From the NCBI GenBank assembly GCA_947464705.1, contig CANHYD010000147.1:1-6211 (forward strand): a DNA stretch of 6,211 nt, in the 5' to 3' direction. Source of the DNA: Verrucomicrobiota bacterium (GTDB taxonomy: Bacteria > Verrucomicrobiota > Verrucomicrobiia > Limisphaerales > UBA9464). The notes under the pieces were generated by a model, which did not search any database, had not been told where the DNA came from, and saw only the letters and a list, made by a program, of their open reading frames with translations. Positions 1-6,034 of this stretch are shown here, piece after piece. Numbering within the stretch: the first letter of the stretch is position 1; every line of letters starts with the position of its first letter. The position numbers and the translations under genes were made by a program.

Positions 1-447
1 CCGAGCCGCTTCGGCCCGATGATCTCCTCGCTCCGGGCTGGCGGCGTGACGGTCGAGCCAATCGTGCTCCTCGGCCGACAGATCGCAGAGACTGTCTTCG
101 CGCTGACGACGTTGGCTGCGCAACGCGTCCAAGCAAGCACGCGTGGCCATGCGCATCAACCAATGCTCGAAAGGGGCCTCGCCCCGCCAGGAGTCCAATC
201 GGGAGAACGCTTTCACCAAGACATCTTGAACCAAATCGGCCACGTCTTCCTCCCGACGCAAATAACGGCGCGCCAAAGCGAAGAGCCGGGATTGGTGACG
301 GGTGACCAGCACTCCGAACCGCTCGGTTTCGCCCGCGAGCACCCTGCGGATGATCTCGGCGTCGGAGACGGCTTCTGGAGCGGATGTCACCTCGGACTCG
401 GAAGTCCAAGTCTGCTCCCCAAAGGTCGGATGGATGGCGACATTCAC
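1..447 (-). CDS. ECF-type RNA polymerase sigma factor (partial, C-terminus off the left edge)
   Basis: Alternative sigma factor that would direct core RNA polymerase to a specific promoter set. Read on the minus strand, the frame is open from an in-frame TGA at 517-519 to the window edge. I translate it from GTG at 445-447, giving 149 residues. Residues ~30-115 are a sigma-70 region 2: AEIIRRVLAGE (30-40), FALARRYLRREEDVADLVQDV (56-76, helices that contact core polymerase), then AFSRLDSWRGEAPFEHWLMR and ATRACLDALRSQRRQRE (to ~117, the -10-recognition helix). Residues 118-149 are the start of the variable linker; region 4 (-35 binding) lies beyond position 1. There is no ATG in the open frame upstream of region 2. 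GTG at 388-390 (starting MTSAPEAVSD) is an equally plausible start and would remove 19 residues; TTG at 490-492 is less likely. No Shine-Dalgarno is seen before any of them. No anti-sigma gene is visible in the window; one could lie to the left. Family identity is secure from the motifs; the ECF subgroup is not assigned. Confidence 0.87.
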   Translation of the reverse strand, partial: MNVAIHPTFGEQTWTSESEVTSAPEAVSDAEIIRRVLAGETERFGVLVTRHQSRLFALARRYLRREEDVADLVQDVLVKAFSRLDSWRGEAPFEHWLMRMATRACLDALRSQRRQREDSLCDLSAEEHDWLDRHAASPERGDHRAEAAR

Positions 448-969
448 GCAGAGTGTTTCGTTCTGAGGTTTCCCGCTCGCTTCATTACGCAACCACGCTG
501 GCCCAACCGTCCAAAATCAGTCTGCAAGGATGATGCCAATGCTGGAGTCCGGAAAACCCTTAGCCGAACCGGTCCATCGCGACGGTAATCGGCCTGCGAC
601 GCGGAGTCCTGCAGAAACCCCAAGGTGGAGACGAGTTCGCCGTGAAAACGCGGGCGCACAACGGGTGACTACGGCTTTTTGAGTACACCCCGCACGCAAT
701 CAACCGGTGGCGCAGGGCATGGTTCCCTTGTTGCAGTCCGGATCGTCGTCCCAGGCCTCCGGGGTCTTGAGTGAAACAAACTCTTTCCCTGCTTTCGGAC
801 AGCCCATCACTCCCTGCCAATCCATTCACCAAAACTCTGGGTGCTAGCCCCCACTCTCCTCGGGTCTTGGGAGCTTGCCCCCAAGGCGACACTCGTTTTC
901 CGCAATCCGAAACTCCCGGGAGGGGATCGAAGGGTTGTCGCCTTGTAGGCCGACCACCTACGGTCAGGC
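448..969. other. Divergent intergenic region without a convincing gene
   Basis: This 522-nt stretch separates the sigma factor (minus) from the SDR (plus) and must hold both leaders. Open frames exist in it (a 110-codon minus frame starting with GTG at 892, a 71-codon minus frame, and a plus frame that runs into the SDR). They give arginine-, serine- and proline-rich translations with no recognisable domain and no supporting start signal, so I treat them as chance. I see no confident -35/-10 pair for either gene and no SD near 447 or 970. The visible structure is a pair of tandem hairpins at 836-885, a 10-nt palindrome (CTCCCGGGAG, 913-922) and a small inverted repeat just before the SDR start (GTAGG 945-949 / CCTAC 957-961). 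The region is long for a compact genome and could hide a small RNA or a degraded element. Confidence 0.6.
836..885. repeat. Two tandem hairpin-forming units, 30-bp period
   Basis: Two 18-nt copies at 836-853 and 866-883 match at 14 of 18 positions. In each, TGGG pairs with CCCA across an 8-nt loop: 838-841/850-853 with loop TGCTAGCC, and 868-871/880-883 with loop AGCTTGCC. In the second copy the stem extends to 6 bp (CTTGGG 866-871 / CCCAAG 880-885). The start-to-start spacing is 30 bp, about three helical turns. The repeat and pairing are read directly from the sequence. Function is unknown; a protein-binding site pair or a structured leader RNA ahead of the SDR are options, and chance is not excluded in GC-rich DNA. 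Confidence 0.45.
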
Positions 970-1743
970 ATGCAGTTGACCGACCGATGGGTAGTGATCA
1001 CCGGCGCTTCGAGCGGATTCGGAGCGGCCGCCGCCGAAGCATTTGCCCGGGCGGGCTGCCGCCTGATTCTGGGCGCTCGACGGCAGGACCGCTTGGCCCA
1101 GGTGACCTCGGCCTGCCGCACTCTCGGGGCCTTGGCCGAGTTCCACGAACTCGACGTGGCTTCCACCGTCTCGGTGGCCGCATTCACTGGTTGGGTGCAA
1201 ACCCTCACGGCGCAGGTGGATGTGCTCATCAACAACGCCGGCGGAGCCCATGGGCTGGACACCGTCGCAGCCGGACGGGATGAAGACTGGGAGGCCATGG
1301 TCCAGTCGAATTTTTTGGGTCTCGCCCGGGTCACCCGAGCCGTGCTGCCGATGATCCCGCACCATCAAGGGGCGAGCATCCTGAATATCGGCTCCATTGC
1401 AGGGCACCAGTCCTATGAGGGCGGATCCATCTACTGCGGAGTCAAAGCCGCCGAACGCAGCATCACCCAAGCCCTGCGCCTGGAGCTCAATGGTACAGGG
1501 ATCCGCGTCGGCTCACTCGATCCGGGCATGGCCCTGACTGAATTCTCCGACGTCCGCTTCCGGGGCGATGCCGCCCGGGCGGGGCAGGTGTATCGAGGTG
1601 TGGAACCCCTCGTGGCCCAGGACATCGCAGAAACGCTGCTCTGGATGGCTTCACGACCTCCGCACGTGAACATCGACGAACTCATCATCAAGCCCACCGA
1701 CCAAGCCGCGATCCACAAGGTGCATCGGCGCGCCAGCGACTGA
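970..1743 (+). CDS. ydfG: YdfG-like NADP-dependent short-chain dehydrogenase (3-hydroxy acid dehydrogenase family)
   Basis: Cytoplasmic 257-residue classical SDR, the normal family length. The nucleotide-binding motif TGASSGFG is at residues 11-18, the basic pair R37-R38 after the second strand favours NADP(H), and NNAG is at 88-91. The catalytic tetrad is complete: N114, S142, Y155 and K159 (YCGVK). The C-terminal half resembles E. coli YdfG: DPG at 184-186, then TEFSDVRFRGD at 190-200 and a late PPHVNIDEL segment. YdfG-type enzymes oxidise 3-hydroxy acids such as L-allo-threonine, serine or 3-hydroxyisobutyrate, and can reduce malonic semialdehyde; the actual substrate here is inferred from family only, and the symbol is a family label. 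ATG at 970 is chosen because it sits just before the first beta strand and the next in-frame ATG is at residue 110; only a weak AGG precedes it. The gene stands alone, divergent from the sigma factor and convergent with the helicase. Confidence 0.88.
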   Translation: MQLTDRWVVITGASSGFGAAAAEAFARAGCRLILGARRQDRLAQVTSACRTLGALAEFHELDVASTVSVAAFTGWVQTLTAQVDVLINNAGGAHGLDTVAAGRDEDWEAMVQSNFLGLARVTRAVLPMIPHHQGASILNIGSIAGHQSYEGGSIYCGVKAAERSITQALRLELNGTGIRVGSLDPGMALTEFSDVRFRGDAARAGQVYRGVEPLVAQDIAETLLWMASRPPHVNIDELIIKPTDQAAIHKVHRRASD

Positions 1744-1759
1744 TCCGAAACGCCGAATT
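1744..1759. other. 16-nt convergent gap between SDR and helicase stop codons
   Basis: The SDR stop (TGA 1741-1743) and the helicase stop codon (minus, 1760-1762) face each other with only 16 nt between. The only pairing I find is GAAA (1747-1750) with TTTC (1758-1761), too weak for an intrinsic terminator, and there is no T-run on either strand. Transcripts from both sides probably overlap, or termination is factor-dependent. Confidence 0.6.
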
Positions 1760-4447
1760 TCAGGGCCAGACGAAGCCCGGGTACTTGGTGCGCAGCTGGG
1801 ACCGCAGCTTGGGATACGAGGACTCCCGCCAACGCGGAAAATCGGAAACCACCTCCAAGCGCTTGCCGTCCGGAGCTTGCAGAGCCAGTCGGATCGGAAT
1901 GGCGTCTTCGCCCACCGCCGGGTGCACCTTGAGTTGGAAGCATTCGGTCAACTTGACCTGAGCTTCCGGACCGGGGATCTCGTCCGGATCCGCATCAGGG
2001 TCCGGCTCCACATAGGTGAGCTTGAGTCGACGCCCCTCCAGCCAAGGCAGGTGCACGGGCATCAGTTCATCCAGCCAGGCGATTTGCTCAGCGGCCAAGT
2101 GGGCACGGAACGCCTCCTTGAGCGGAGCCGCTTGGGCTTGCTTGACCAGGGTCAACCCCCGAAAGGCGCGATCCAGCGCAGCCACGAGCGCTGCACCGTC
2201 GAAGGCCGGGAATTCCAACTGCGGCAAGGCTCGAGCCATCAGATTCACCCGGGCGATGAACTGCTTGAGTTCGTGATCCAACTGAGGGAGATCGAATCCA
2301 CCCCGAGCGAAGGCCTCTGCCAGGCAGCGCCCGGACTCCTCGGGGTCGGACTCCCGCTGGTGCTCTGTGGCCACCACCAGGTCCAGGAAGCGAATGCGCC
2401 GCACGGGCGAGACCCGCTTGTGAAGCCGGTCAAACACATGCTCCACCGAGGTGTGGAAGTGCTGCGGAAAGAGCTCGCGCAACCACTCCGCCTTCACGGC
2501 AGTGGCCAGTCCTAGGAGAGTGAGAACACCCCCACTGCGCCCGGACACCTCACGAATGCTGCCCACCACCATCAACTCCGCCTGCTGCACCACCGACTCG
2601 CGCATCAGGCTGCCGGTGCGCCCTTCGGTCAGGAGACAATCCAAAGAGCCAGAGTCCTTCCGAACGCACACCTGATCGACGAATCCGGCGCAGAGCGACT
2701 TGAGCAATCCCTCATCCCCAGCCTCGGCCGGGGCCGCCGCGGAATCCCGGCTCATCATTTTCTCGCGCTCGGCGATGCGGACGAGTTGCTGGAAGGTGTC
2801 CTCCACCTGCCGGGCCGTCTGGGCATGGATGCCATGCCGGCGACAGGCCTCGAGCGAGAAATGCGCGTTGCGGGCATACTGATGGGCCCGGAGCAGCGTG
2901 TGGAAATCACTCTGGGTGCTGCCCTCGAACAACTCCCGGGCATCGGCCGAAGAGCGGTCGTCCCGATTGACCCGCATGAGCAGGTCGCGACCGCTGACCA
3001 GAGCGGCACAAAGGCAGGCCGCAGGCACACAGCCGCGGCGCGAGGCCTCGACGAGCAAGCGGGCAAAGCGCGGGTGCATCGGCAGGCGGAGCATCTGACG
3101 CCCCACCGGGGTCAGGTCGGAGCCGAGACTCTCCGCCCCCTGCTCCCCTTCCAGCGCCCCCAAGATGTGCAGCAACCGCTCGGCCCGCAGGACCGCCGCC
3201 TTGTCGGGGGCATCCAACCAATCGAAAGTCGCCGCCTGACGCACGCCCAGCGAATGGAGCAGCAGGACCACCTCAGCGAGATCCGCCCGCTGGATTTCCG
3301 GAGTGTTGCGGGCGGGTCGATTGAGGTGCCCGCTTTCGGTCCATAACCGCCAGCAGGTACCCGGTGCGGTGCGCCCGGCCCGGCCGGCTCTCTGGTCGGC
3401 CGAGGCCCGACTGATTTCCTCGACCATCAGCGTTTGGATGCCCCGCTCGGCATCGTAGCGGGCCATCCGCGCCAAGCCGCCATCGACCACATGACGGATT
3501 CCGTCGATGGTCACCGAGGTTTCCGCCACGTTGGTGGAGACCACGATCTTGCGCAGCGGACTGGGCTGGAATGCCCGATCCTGATCGTCAGGGCCGAGTT
3601 CTCCATGAAGCGGAATGAGCGACACCCGCTCACCCAGGCGGGCTGCCGCCAAGGCCCCCAACGTGGCCTGGATCTCGCCCTTACCGGGCATGAACACCAG
3701 AATGTCTCCCTCCCAGCCGGCCTCCACAATCCGCTCCACCTTGTCGGCAGCCAATTCATGGACCGGACGGCTGTCGCCGTAATCGAGCCACTGCATTTCC
3801 ACCGGAAACGTCCGCCCCTCCGAGACCAGGATCGGCGCTGAAACCGGAGACTTTCCACCGGGAGTCGATTCACTGCCCGCCGCGGCTGACACCGCTGCCG
3901 TCACGGGGGCTGCCACGGGAACCGGGGCCGCCAAATACCGGGCCACCGGCTCCGCCTCCAGCGTGGCGGACATCACCACCAGGCGCAGGTCGGGTCTCTC
4001 GGTGGCCTGAAGTCGCTTGGCCAGCGCCAATGCCACGTCGCTCAGCAAATTGCGCTCGTGAAACTCATCGAAAATCAGCACGCCGATCTGGCTGAGGCGC
4101 GGATCATCCTGAAGCCATCGCAAGAGGATTCCCTCGGTGACAAAGGCAATGCGGGTCGCGTCACCAATCCGGTCCTCGAACCGCACCTGATAGCCCACCT
4201 CCGCACCGAGCCGGACTTGCCGTTCCCAAGCCACCCGAGTGGCCACCGTTCGTGCCGCCACCCGCCGCGGCTGCAACACGACAATCTGGCGACCCTCCGG
4301 CACGAGACCCGCATCCAGGATCATTTGCGGCACCTGGGTGGTCTTGCCGGATCCAGTGGCAGCCACCAGCACCAGTTGATTGCCCTCGGTGAGCGTGCGG
4401 ATCAGGTCGGCATGCAGCCGCCAGATGGGGAGACCATTGTCAGGCAC
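1760..4447 (-). CDS. hrpB: HrpB-like DExH-box ATP-dependent helicase
   Basis: 895-residue DEAH/RHA-family helicase, expected to unwind or remodel RNA in the cytoplasm using ATP. Motifs in order: Walker A ATGSGKTT (30-37), Ia QPRRVAA (59-65), TEG (104-106), Walker B DEFH (127-130), SAT (160-162), motif IV region LVFMPGKGEI (250-259), motif V STNVAETSVTIDG (304-316), motif VI QRAGRAGR (352-359). The helical HA2-type region follows, with TPEIQRADLAEVVL (382-395) and FDWLDAPD (408-415). DEFHER rather than DEAHER, and the C-terminal block (VKLTECFQL 831-839; WRESSYPKLRSQLRTKYP 873-890), point to HrpB rather than HrpA. It is longer than typical HrpB (roughly 800-850): an Ala/Pro/Ser-rich insert lies at 173-208 and an acidic stretch at 814-828. 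The start is GTG (4445-4447); an in-frame TGA two codons upstream and the lack of any other ATG/GTG/TTG before Walker A fix it. It lies 6 nt after the TMEM14 stop, so translational coupling is likely. The role of HrpB in most bacteria is poorly defined. Confidence 0.92.
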   Translation of the reverse strand: MPDNGLPIWRLHADLIRTLTEGNQLVLVAATGSGKTTQVPQMILDAGLVPEGRQIVVLQPRRVAARTVATRVAWERQVRLGAEVGYQVRFEDRIGDATRIAFVTEGILLRWLQDDPRLSQIGVLIFDEFHERNLLSDVALALAKRLQATERPDLRLVVMSATLEAEPVARYLAAPVPVAAPVTAAVSAAAGSESTPGGKSPVSAPILVSEGRTFPVEMQWLDYGDSRPVHELAADKVERIVEAGWEGDILVFMPGKGEIQATLGALAAARLGERVSLIPLHGELGPDDQDRAFQPSPLRKIVVSTNVAETSVTIDGIRHVVDGGLARMARYDAERGIQTLMVEEISRASADQRAGRAGRTAPGTCWRLWTESGHLNRPARNTPEIQRADLAEVVLLLHSLGVRQAATFDWLDAPDKAAVLRAERLLHILGALEGEQGAESLGSDLTPVGRQMLRLPMHPRFARLLVEASRRGCVPAACLCAALVSGRDLLMRVNRDDRSSADARELFEGSTQSDFHTLLRAHQYARNAHFSLEACRRHGIHAQTARQVEDTFQQLVRIAEREKMMSRDSAAAPAEAGDEGLLKSLCAGFVDQVCVRKDSGSLDCLLTEGRTGSLMRESVVQQAELMVVGSIREVSGRSGGVLTLLGLATAVKAEWLRELFPQHFHTSVEHVFDRLHKRVSPVRRIRFLDLVVATEHQRESDPEESGRCLAEAFARGGFDLPQLDHELKQFIARVNLMARALPQLEFPAFDGAALVAALDRAFRGLTLVKQAQAAPLKEAFRAHLAAEQIAWLDELMPVHLPWLEGRRLKLTYVEPDPDADPDEIPGPEAQVKLTECFQLKVHPAVGEDAIPIRLALQAPDGKRLEVVSDFPRWRESSYPKLRSQLRTKYPGFVWP

Positions 4448-4453
4448 GGCAGG

Positions 4454-4765
4454 TCAGTTTTTCGCGATGAAGACGAAATAGATCATGGCCGCTTCCATGA
4501 GGACCGACAGCCCCAGAAGCATTCCCGAAGGCATGAACTTGCCGGTCTTCCTCAAGCGCATGAAGAACACCGCCTGGAGCACGATGAGAACCCCGACCGC
4601 GACCGTTCCCGGCAATCGCCCCAGAGCCACGAGTGCCAACGGGATCGCGGAGCCGATCGACGCCACTAGAGAAGCCTTGGACTTGGCCTTCAGGAACCCT
4701 ACCAGACCGCCGGCGACCAGAAAGGCGATGAAAACCCACAGTAAATTGACAGCCATCGGATGCAT
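4454..4765 (-). CDS. TMEM14/UPF0136-family small membrane protein
   Basis: 103-residue integral membrane protein with four hydrophobic segments, at about residues 5-24, 32-48, 53-70 and 79-101. Family-typical motifs are GGLVGFLKAKSKASL (19-33), between the first two helices, and RKTGKFMPSGMLLGLSVL (72-89), leading into the last helix. TMEM14 proteins occur in bacteria, cyanobacteria, plastids and mitochondria. Eukaryotic members have been linked to haem-precursor or fatty-acid transport, but the bacterial role is unknown. The frame stays open to a TTG at 4808-4810, but the 15 extra residues are unlike family N-termini. ATG at 4763-4765 is chosen; ATG at 4754-4756 (MAVNLLWV, 100 residues) is almost as good. 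Neither has a Shine-Dalgarno. It lies 61 nt downstream of the dehydrogenase and 6 nt upstream of the helicase, which suggests one transcript. Its stop is in the same frame as the helicase start. Confidence 0.82.
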   Translation of the reverse strand: MHPMAVNLLWVFIAFLVAGGLVGFLKAKSKASLVASIGSAIPLALVALGRLPGTVAVGVLIVLQAVFFMRLRKTGKFMPSGMLLGLSVLMEAAMIYFVFIAKN

Positions 4766-4826
4766 GGGTCGGAGGGAATACGGCGAACGGGCCGCTGAGG
4801 CGATCACCAATCTGCGGTCCGCGGAG

Positions 4827-5861
4827 TCAGCGATCGGGGCGGATGCACGTCTTCACTGCCCGATTGCCCTGGGCCATGGAACGGAAGAGTTCGGGCAACT
4901 CGTCCAACGAGGCCTCCCCATCGACAAAGTCCCCCACCCGAATCACCCCCCGCTCGATCAACTCCAGAGCGGCGCGAATGGATCGGGGAGTGTGGTGAAA
5001 ACTGGCCAGGAGCGTCAGGTTGGAATAGTGCAGCAGACTGGTGTCGAGCGTCACCGAGGTGCCCGCCGGACAGCCTCCGAAGAAATTCACCCGCCCCCCC
5101 TTGCGCACCAAGCGAGTTGCCGCCTCCCAGGCCGCGGGCTTGCCCACCGCCTCGAAGACCGCATCGAATCGGATCGCCGGATCCATGGCCCGGATCGCCG
5201 ACTCCAGATCCTCGCGCCCTTCCATGTCCACCACCGTCGAAGCTCCAAGCCTCCGCGCCAACGCCAGTCGAGCCTCACCCCGCCCAGCCACCGTCACCTC
5301 GCAACCCGCTTCCACTGCCAGCGCGACGGCAAACAGCCCGATAGGGCCTGCGCCCATCACCAGCACCCGTTCCTCAGACTTCAATTGAAGATCCTGAATC
5401 CCCTGAACCACACACGCTAGGGGCTCGGTCAAAGCCGCGGCCTCGAAGGGAGTCTCTGGACGCAACCGCAATAGGTTCTTGGCCACGATCCGGGCCGGTA
5501 CGACGATCGACTCGGCATACGCGCCGTTCAGAAACAGAAGATCATCGCAAAGATTCTCCTGCCCTCCCGCACAGCGCCCACACTGGCCACAGGGAGCCGA
5601 ATTGGCACAAACCACCCGATCACCCACAAACCACCCCACGGCTCCTGGAGCGACCTCCACGATAGTTCCGGCCAACTCGTGACCGAAGACGCACGGCGGC
5701 GTCAGCATTCGGGCGTGGTACCCGCGGCGGTACACCTTCAAATCCGTACCACAAGTCAGAGCCGCCCCGATCCGGACCCGAACCTCACCAGCCAAGAGGT
5801 CCCCTTCCTCGAGTGATTCCACCCGAATCTCCTCCCGACCGTAAAGCACCGCAGCCTTCAT
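4827..5861 (-). CDS. Zinc-dependent medium-chain alcohol/polyol dehydrogenase
   Basis: 344-residue MDR-superfamily dehydrogenase of the sorbitol/threonine dehydrogenase type, expected to oxidise a secondary alcohol or sugar alcohol (or do the reverse) in the cytoplasm. An N-terminal GroES-like domain carries the catalytic zinc ligands C37 and H61-E62 (FGHELAG, 59-65), with E146 in TEPLA as a further ligand. The structural zinc site is intact: C91, C94, C97 and C105. The Rossmann domain begins with VLVMGAGPIG (166-175). Where NAD-specific enzymes have an acidic residue after the second strand, this one reads AGRGEAR with R194, so NADP(H) is my inference. The start is ATG at 5859-5861 (MKAAVLYG), the usual family N-terminus. 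The frame is open up to a GTG/TTG-type start near 5900, but the added residues are only the translation of a G-rich tract. It is the first gene of the minus-strand cluster. Substrate is not deducible from sequence. Confidence 0.9.
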   Translation of the reverse strand: MKAAVLYGREEIRVESLEEGDLLAGEVRVRIGAALTCGTDLKVYRRGYHARMLTPPCVFGHELAGTIVEVAPGAVGWFVGDRVVCANSAPCGQCGRCAGGQENLCDDLLFLNGAYAESIVVPARIVAKNLLRLRPETPFEAAALTEPLACVVQGIQDLQLKSEERVLVMGAGPIGLFAVALAVEAGCEVTVAGRGEARLALARRLGASTVVDMEGREDLESAIRAMDPAIRFDAVFEAVGKPAAWEAATRLVRKGGRVNFFGGCPAGTSVTLDTSLLHYSNLTLLASFHHTPRSIRAALELIERGVIRVGDFVDGEASLDELPELFRSMAQGNRAVKTCIRPDR

Positions 5862-5888
5862 CCCCGGACGTTCCCCGCCCCGCCCCCC
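5862..5888 (-). promoter_or_regulatory. G-quadruplex-forming tract at the dehydrogenase translation start
   Basis: On the sense (minus) strand four G-tracts lie directly before the ATG: 6 G (5888-5883), 4 G (5881-5878), 4 G (5876-5873) and 4 G (5865-5862), with loops of 1, 1 and 7 nt. This meets the classical four-tract consensus with all tracts of at least four G. It occupies the place where a ribosome binding site should be, with the last tract abutting the start codon. The pattern is directly visible; an effect on translation is inference. Confidence 0.6.
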
Positions 5889-5952
5889 ACCGACCAGCAA
5901 GAAACAACCAGAACAGACACCCAGGCCACGCAGTGAGGCAACCGCGAGACAC

Positions 5953-5989
5953 TCACTTCAGCTCCCCTGCTTGCCGGGGAAAAAAGTGA
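5953..5989. repeat. Two-part stem-loop in the dehydrogenase leader
   Basis: TCACTT (5953-5958) pairs with AAGTGA (5984-5989), and inside it TCCCC (5963-5967) pairs with GGGGA (5976-5980) around an 8-nt loop. The two stems are separated by an internal loop of 4 and 3 nt. On the minus strand this lies about 90 nt before the dehydrogenase ATG, and the T-run lies within its 5' arm rather than after it, so it is not an intrinsic terminator in that direction. It could be part of a structured 5' leader or a protein site. Confidence 0.4.
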
Positions 5990-6008
5990 CCCGCGGAAAA
6001 CTGGTAAG

Positions 6009-6034
6009 AAAAAAGCCCGCCCACAACTCAGGGC
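6009..6034 (-). terminator. Weak intrinsic terminator-like element
   Basis: On the minus strand GCCC (6034-6031) can pair with GGGC (6018-6015), directly followed by six T (6014-6009) and then CTT. The stem is only 4 bp with a 12-nt loop; an alternative GGGC at 6022-6019 shortens the loop to 8 nt but moves the stem away from the T-run. It would end a transcript entering from the right and leave the dehydrogenase cluster as its own unit. The T-run is clear; the short stem makes the call tentative. Confidence 0.3.

Noticed and set aside
19..588. 189-codon plus-strand open frame
   Set aside because: It is antisense to the sigma factor, whose region 2 motifs are unmistakable on the minus strand.
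560..892. 110-codon minus-strand open frame between the sigma factor and the SDR
   Set aside because: It starts with GTG, has no SD, is rich in Arg/Ser/Gly/Pro with no domain, and overlaps other equally long frames; typical chance ORF in GC-rich DNA.
1877..2515. Long plus-strand open frames inside the helicase (also 2786-3346, 4058-4669)
   Set aside because: They lie antisense to the HrpB-like gene, which has all helicase motifs in order; the plus frames have no recognisable domains.
4485..5420. 311-codon plus-strand open frame
   Set aside because: Antisense across the TMEM14 and dehydrogenase genes; its composition follows from the codon usage of those genes.
5862..5900. 13-residue N-terminal extension of the dehydrogenase (Gly/Arg-rich)
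   Set aside because: It is a translation of the G-tract region; family N-termini begin at MKAAVLYG, so the ATG at 5861 is the better start.
842..5975. Shared 8-nt loop sequence (TGCTAGCC, AGCTTGCC, TGCTTGCC) in hairpins at 836-885 and 5953-5989
   Set aside because: GCTTGCC also occurs inside coding genes here, and the stems of the two sites are unrelated, so a common element is not supported.
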